Below are positions 63,291 through 64,000 of a DNA stretch of 64,000 nt, piece by piece. The notes beneath the pieces are model-generated. The model was not told the origin of the DNA, made no database searches, and saw only the letters and a list, made by a program, of their open reading frames with translations. Made by a program: the position numbers and the translations under genes. Within the stretch, counting starts at the first letter, position 1. Each line of letters starts with the position of its first letter. The stretch is from the NCBI RefSeq assembly GCF_014529985.1, contig NZ_JACVMU010000008.1, positions 62,001 through 126,000 of the forward strand. The letters run 5' to 3'. The stretch comes from Leucobacter sp. cx-42. GTDB taxonomy: Bacteria; Actinomycetota; Actinomycetes; Actinomycetales; Microbacteriaceae.

Positions 63291-64000
63291 GTGAACACGA
63301 ACACGATTGAAGTGACTGTACCCCCATCGAGCGTCGTACCAATCGGTGCTGCGGTGCTGGTGCTTGAAGATGGCTCGCGTTTCCCTGGCCGCGCATATGG
63401 CGCAACGGGTGAGACCCTCGGCGAAGTTGTCTTCGCAACGGGCATGACCGGCTACCAGGAGACGCTCACTGACCCGTCGTACGCGGGTCAGATCGTCGTG
63501 ATGACAGCCCCCCACATCGGGAACACCGGCGCAAACGACACCGACATGGAGTCGGACAAGATCTGGGTTTCAGGCTTCGTGGTGCGAGATCGCGCTCGAC
63601 GCGTCTCGAACTTCCGCGCAACTCGCTCACTCGATGAAGACCTGGTAAACGATGGCATCGTCGGTATCGCTGGTGTCGATACCCGTGCAATCACCCGAAT
63701 CCTGCGCGACGCTGGAGCGATGCGCGGTGGTGTTTTCTCAGGTGAAGCGCTTGAACTCAGCGAAGACGAGCAGCTGGAACGCGTAAAGAATCAGGCGTCG
63801 ATGGCCGGCCGCAATCTATCGGTTGAGGTCTCCACGAAGGAGCGTTACTCGGTTCCCGCTGCTGCGGGGACCGACCGGGTCGGTACCATTGCGGTCCTTG
63901 ATCTTGGGGTGAAGCGCGCCACCGTGAACTATCTCTCGGAGCACGGCTTCGACGTCGAGGTGCTTCCCGCAGCGACGACTGCAGAAGATGTTCAGGCCCT
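63291..64000 (+). CDS. carA: Carbamoyl-phosphate synthase small subunit (partial, 3' end outside window)
   Basis: The 236 codons present form the N-terminal domain of CarA, which supplies ammonia from glutamine to CarB for pyrimidine and arginine synthesis. Visible are VLEDGSRFPGRAYGATG near residues 24-40, FATGMTGYQETLTDPSYAGQ near 48-67 and VDTRAITRILRDAGAMRGG near 120-145. The glutamine amidotransferase domain has only begun at VGTIAVLDLGVKRATVNYL. The GTG at 63291 follows AGGAGG by five bases. It belongs to the pyrR operon. Confidence 0.95.
   Translation, partial: MNTNTIEVTVPPSSVVPIGAAVLVLEDGSRFPGRAYGATGETLGEVVFATGMTGYQETLTDPSYAGQIVVMTAPHIGNTGANDTDMESDKIWVSGFVVRDRARRVSNFRATRSLDEDLVNDGIVGIAGVDTRAITRILRDAGAMRGGVFSGEALELSEDEQLERVKNQASMAGRNLSVEVSTKERYSVPAAAGTDRVGTIAVLDLGVKRATVNYLSEHGFDVEVLPAATTAEDVQA

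Overview
The window is a 64 kb piece of a high-GC Gram-positive chromosome. Gene content and order point to Actinomycetota, most likely family Microbacteriaceae. Supporting signs are homodimeric-type pyruvate dehydrogenase E1 with a separate lipoyl-rich E2/E3 pair, the glnA2-glnE-glnA1 block, SepH, DUF3000, DUF3093, DUF3159, DUF3710, DUF4191 and DUF4193 proteins, a sigA with a Lys/Ala-rich N-terminus, and GTG starts with purine-rich ribosome binding sites. This placement is inferred from content only. I see no prophage, insertion sequence, CRISPR array or biosynthetic cluster. The window is dominated by core chromosomal genes, and the unusual material is mostly between genes.

Layout. 1-8.4 kb, mostly minus strand: aceE (cut by the left edge), tRNA-Val(UAC), an AhpE-type peroxiredoxin divergent from a flavin reductase, a PnuC-family transporter behind an FMN riboswitch (a probable riboflavin importer, PnuX), an MBL-fold hydrolase, a two-domain universal stress protein and a long GapB-type glyceraldehyde-3-phosphate dehydrogenase. 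8.6-13.3 kb, plus strand: the metQ-metN-metI methionine importer, a Nif3-like protein, a coiled-coil protein with a decayed zinc ribbon, and the RNase P RNA. 13.4-21.9 kb: methionine aminopeptidase, a SPOR-like small protein, and nitrogen assimilation (glnA2, glnE, glnA1), then RDD and DUF4191 membrane proteins. 22-25.7 kb: an unrecognised protein, then sucB-type E2 and lpdA, which with aceE supply the 2-oxoacid dehydrogenase parts. 25.8-43.2 kb is a conserved actinobacterial core block: PAC2 protein, sigA, a CofE-like protein, ATP-grasp protein, DUF7455, parE, an EamA transporter, parC, a phosphodiesterase, sepH, DUF4193, DUF3093, dut, DUF3710 and DUF3159. 43.3-58.3 kb: aconitase, an MT0933-type antitoxin-like protein, dxs, an acyl-CoA dehydrogenase, fadB and fadA (beta-oxidation), a ribonuclease D-like protein, DUF3000, an alpha/beta hydrolase, zapE and a MazF/PemK-fold protein. 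58.3-64 kb: a lipoprotein, an antibiotic-biosynthesis-monooxygenase-fold protein, tRNA-Val(GAC), two identical tRNA-Gly(GCC) genes flanking a membrane protein, a fatty acid desaturase, and pyrR followed directly by carA (cut by the right edge).

Control elements visible in the sequence are the FMN riboswitch, a PyrR-type RNA binding loop overlapping the pyrR ribosome binding site, a palindromic operator candidate over the acnA start region, candidate promoters for sigA, acnA and the MT0933-type gene, and many strong hairpin terminators between convergent genes.

The most unusual signals are two families of dispersed imperfect palindromes in gene-free stretches (three copies in a row at 29.1-29.4 kb plus one at 39.9 kb; a second family at 49.8 and 59.3 kb), and an 84 bp perfect direct repeat that carries a whole tRNA-Gly gene on each side of an unknown membrane protein. 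Others are a peroxiredoxin with a C-x4-C arrangement, a zinc-ribbon protein lacking most of its cysteines, and pyrR adjacent to carA without pyrB or pyrC between them.
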